Made by a program: the position numbers and the translations under genes. Shown here piece after piece: positions 63,301 through 64,000 of a stretch of DNA of 64,000 nucleotides (positions are counted from its first letter, which is position 1; each line of letters opens with the position of its first letter). The notes beneath the pieces were generated by a model. That model was not told the origin of the DNA and did no database searches. It saw only the letters and a list, made by a program, of their open reading frames with translations. The DNA is from Cryomorphaceae bacterium BACL29 MAG-121220-bin8 (GTDB taxonomy: Bacteria > Bacteroidota > Bacteroidia > Flavobacteriales > Flavobacteriaceae): positions 1-64,000 of the forward strand of contig CAJIYP010000003.1 in the NCBI GenBank assembly GCA_905181705.1. Direction: 5' to 3'.

Positions 63301-64000
63301 TCCCGCGAAGTTAAAAGAAAATTGGGATTGAAAAGTTTTAAGAAGAATATTTTTTTACCAAGCCCGCAATAAACTAAAATGACCTTTAAACTCCCTTCCA
63401 TCCTCAAGAATAACTTTAAACCAATAATCCGTTTGTGGCATTGGTTTGCCTATAAAGTTTCCGTCCCAACCCTCAGAAAGAGGATCTAGTTCTTTTATAA
63501 GCTTTTCAAATCTGTCAAAAATATAAATCTTGGTCTTAGGTAAATTATCTTTTGTTATCCCTATCAAATTCCATTTGTCAGTATATCCATCTCCATTTGG
63601 TGTAAAGAACTTCTTGTAACCAATTACAAACAAAGGCATCTTAGCAATTCCACAATCATTTTTATCTCTCACATAAACTGTGTGACTTCCAGGTCTAACC
63701 TTTTCAAATATAGGCTCGTCTTGGTAAGGGCCTGTAATGTCATCAATAGCATACTCATAGTCTCCTATTCCTAGAGTTGCTGTTAATATTTCTATAGAAT
63801 TATTAGGTCCGGCTTTTAGTTCTTTTATTACAATATCCTTTTTCTCTAAAGCAGCAATACTAGATTCTTTCATTTGAATGGTCATGGTCTTAGAACAATT
63901 TGTTCCATCTGTAGTAGTGGCAGTAACAATGTATTCTCCTCCAAGTCCGATTAAAATACTAGAATCTATTCCAGCTATATTGGGAGCAAAAGCAGTTCCA
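63301..64000. repeat. 700-bp direct repeat, copy B (continues off the window)
   Basis: As copy A. Confidence 0.9.
63355..64000 (-). CDS. C-terminal part of a paralogous T9SS type-B surface protein (N-terminus beyond window)
   Basis: 176 aa in track, identical to the C-terminus of 58606-60558 except L/I at FEKL(L/I)KELDP. Confidence 0.85.
   Translation of the reverse strand, partial: GTAFAPNIAGIDSSILIGLGGEYIVTATTTDGTNCSKTMTIQMKESSIAALEKKDIVIKELKAGPNNSIEILTATLGIGDYEYAIDDITGPYQDEPIFEKVRPGSHTVYVRDKNDCGIAKMPLFVIGYKKFFTPNGDGYTDKWNLIGITKDNLPKTKIYIFDRFEKLIKELDPLSEGWDGNFIGKPMPQTDYWFKVILEDGREFKGHFSLLRAW

Overview
AT-rich 64 kb window with the gene content of a marine Bacteroidetes/Flavobacteriia chromosome. 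Supporting signs are TAnnTTTG-type promoters, many secreted proteins and lipoproteins, T9SS/gliding C-terminal signals, a PorP/SprF-like gene and the arg operon order GNAT-argG-argC-argD-argF'-argB-argE-argH. From left to right: a truncated DUF285/BspA-like lipoprotein (minus strand, runs off the left edge); the C-terminal relic of an SDR gene; a sugar/uronate block (DUF1080, Gfo/Idh/MocA, KDG kinase, KDPG aldolase); the arginine operon; a xylan/xylose block (beta-helix protein, SMP-30/gluconolactonase, GH10, xylA, xylB) with DinB, M16 peptidase and trmL; a second DUF285/BspA-like gene broken by frameshifts; katG; assorted secreted enzymes (EEP, CBM9-like, GHL10-like, GDPD, SDR, cupin, beta-lactamase-like); a very regular 9-aa-repeat membrane-anchored protein next to a large secreted metallopeptidase and a PrsW-like protease; a 2921-aa metzincin + SprB-repeat T9SS type-B protein with a PorP/SprF partner; an ABC-F ATPase; and two surface proteins in tandem sharing an almost identical C-terminus, the first frameshifted and the second running off the right edge. 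The most interesting items are the 36 x 9-aa repeat protein with a 72-aa (216 bp) super-period, an uncharacterised ~125-aa domain found both alone and fused to a DUF285 protein, the giant metallopeptidase/SprB fusion, and a recurrent pattern of small frameshifts. The frameshifts include a compensated, out-of-frame stretch inside katG and a homopolymer break in argG, and they suggest either consensus indel errors or real decay. All product calls come from reading translated sequence by eye; no database search was run.
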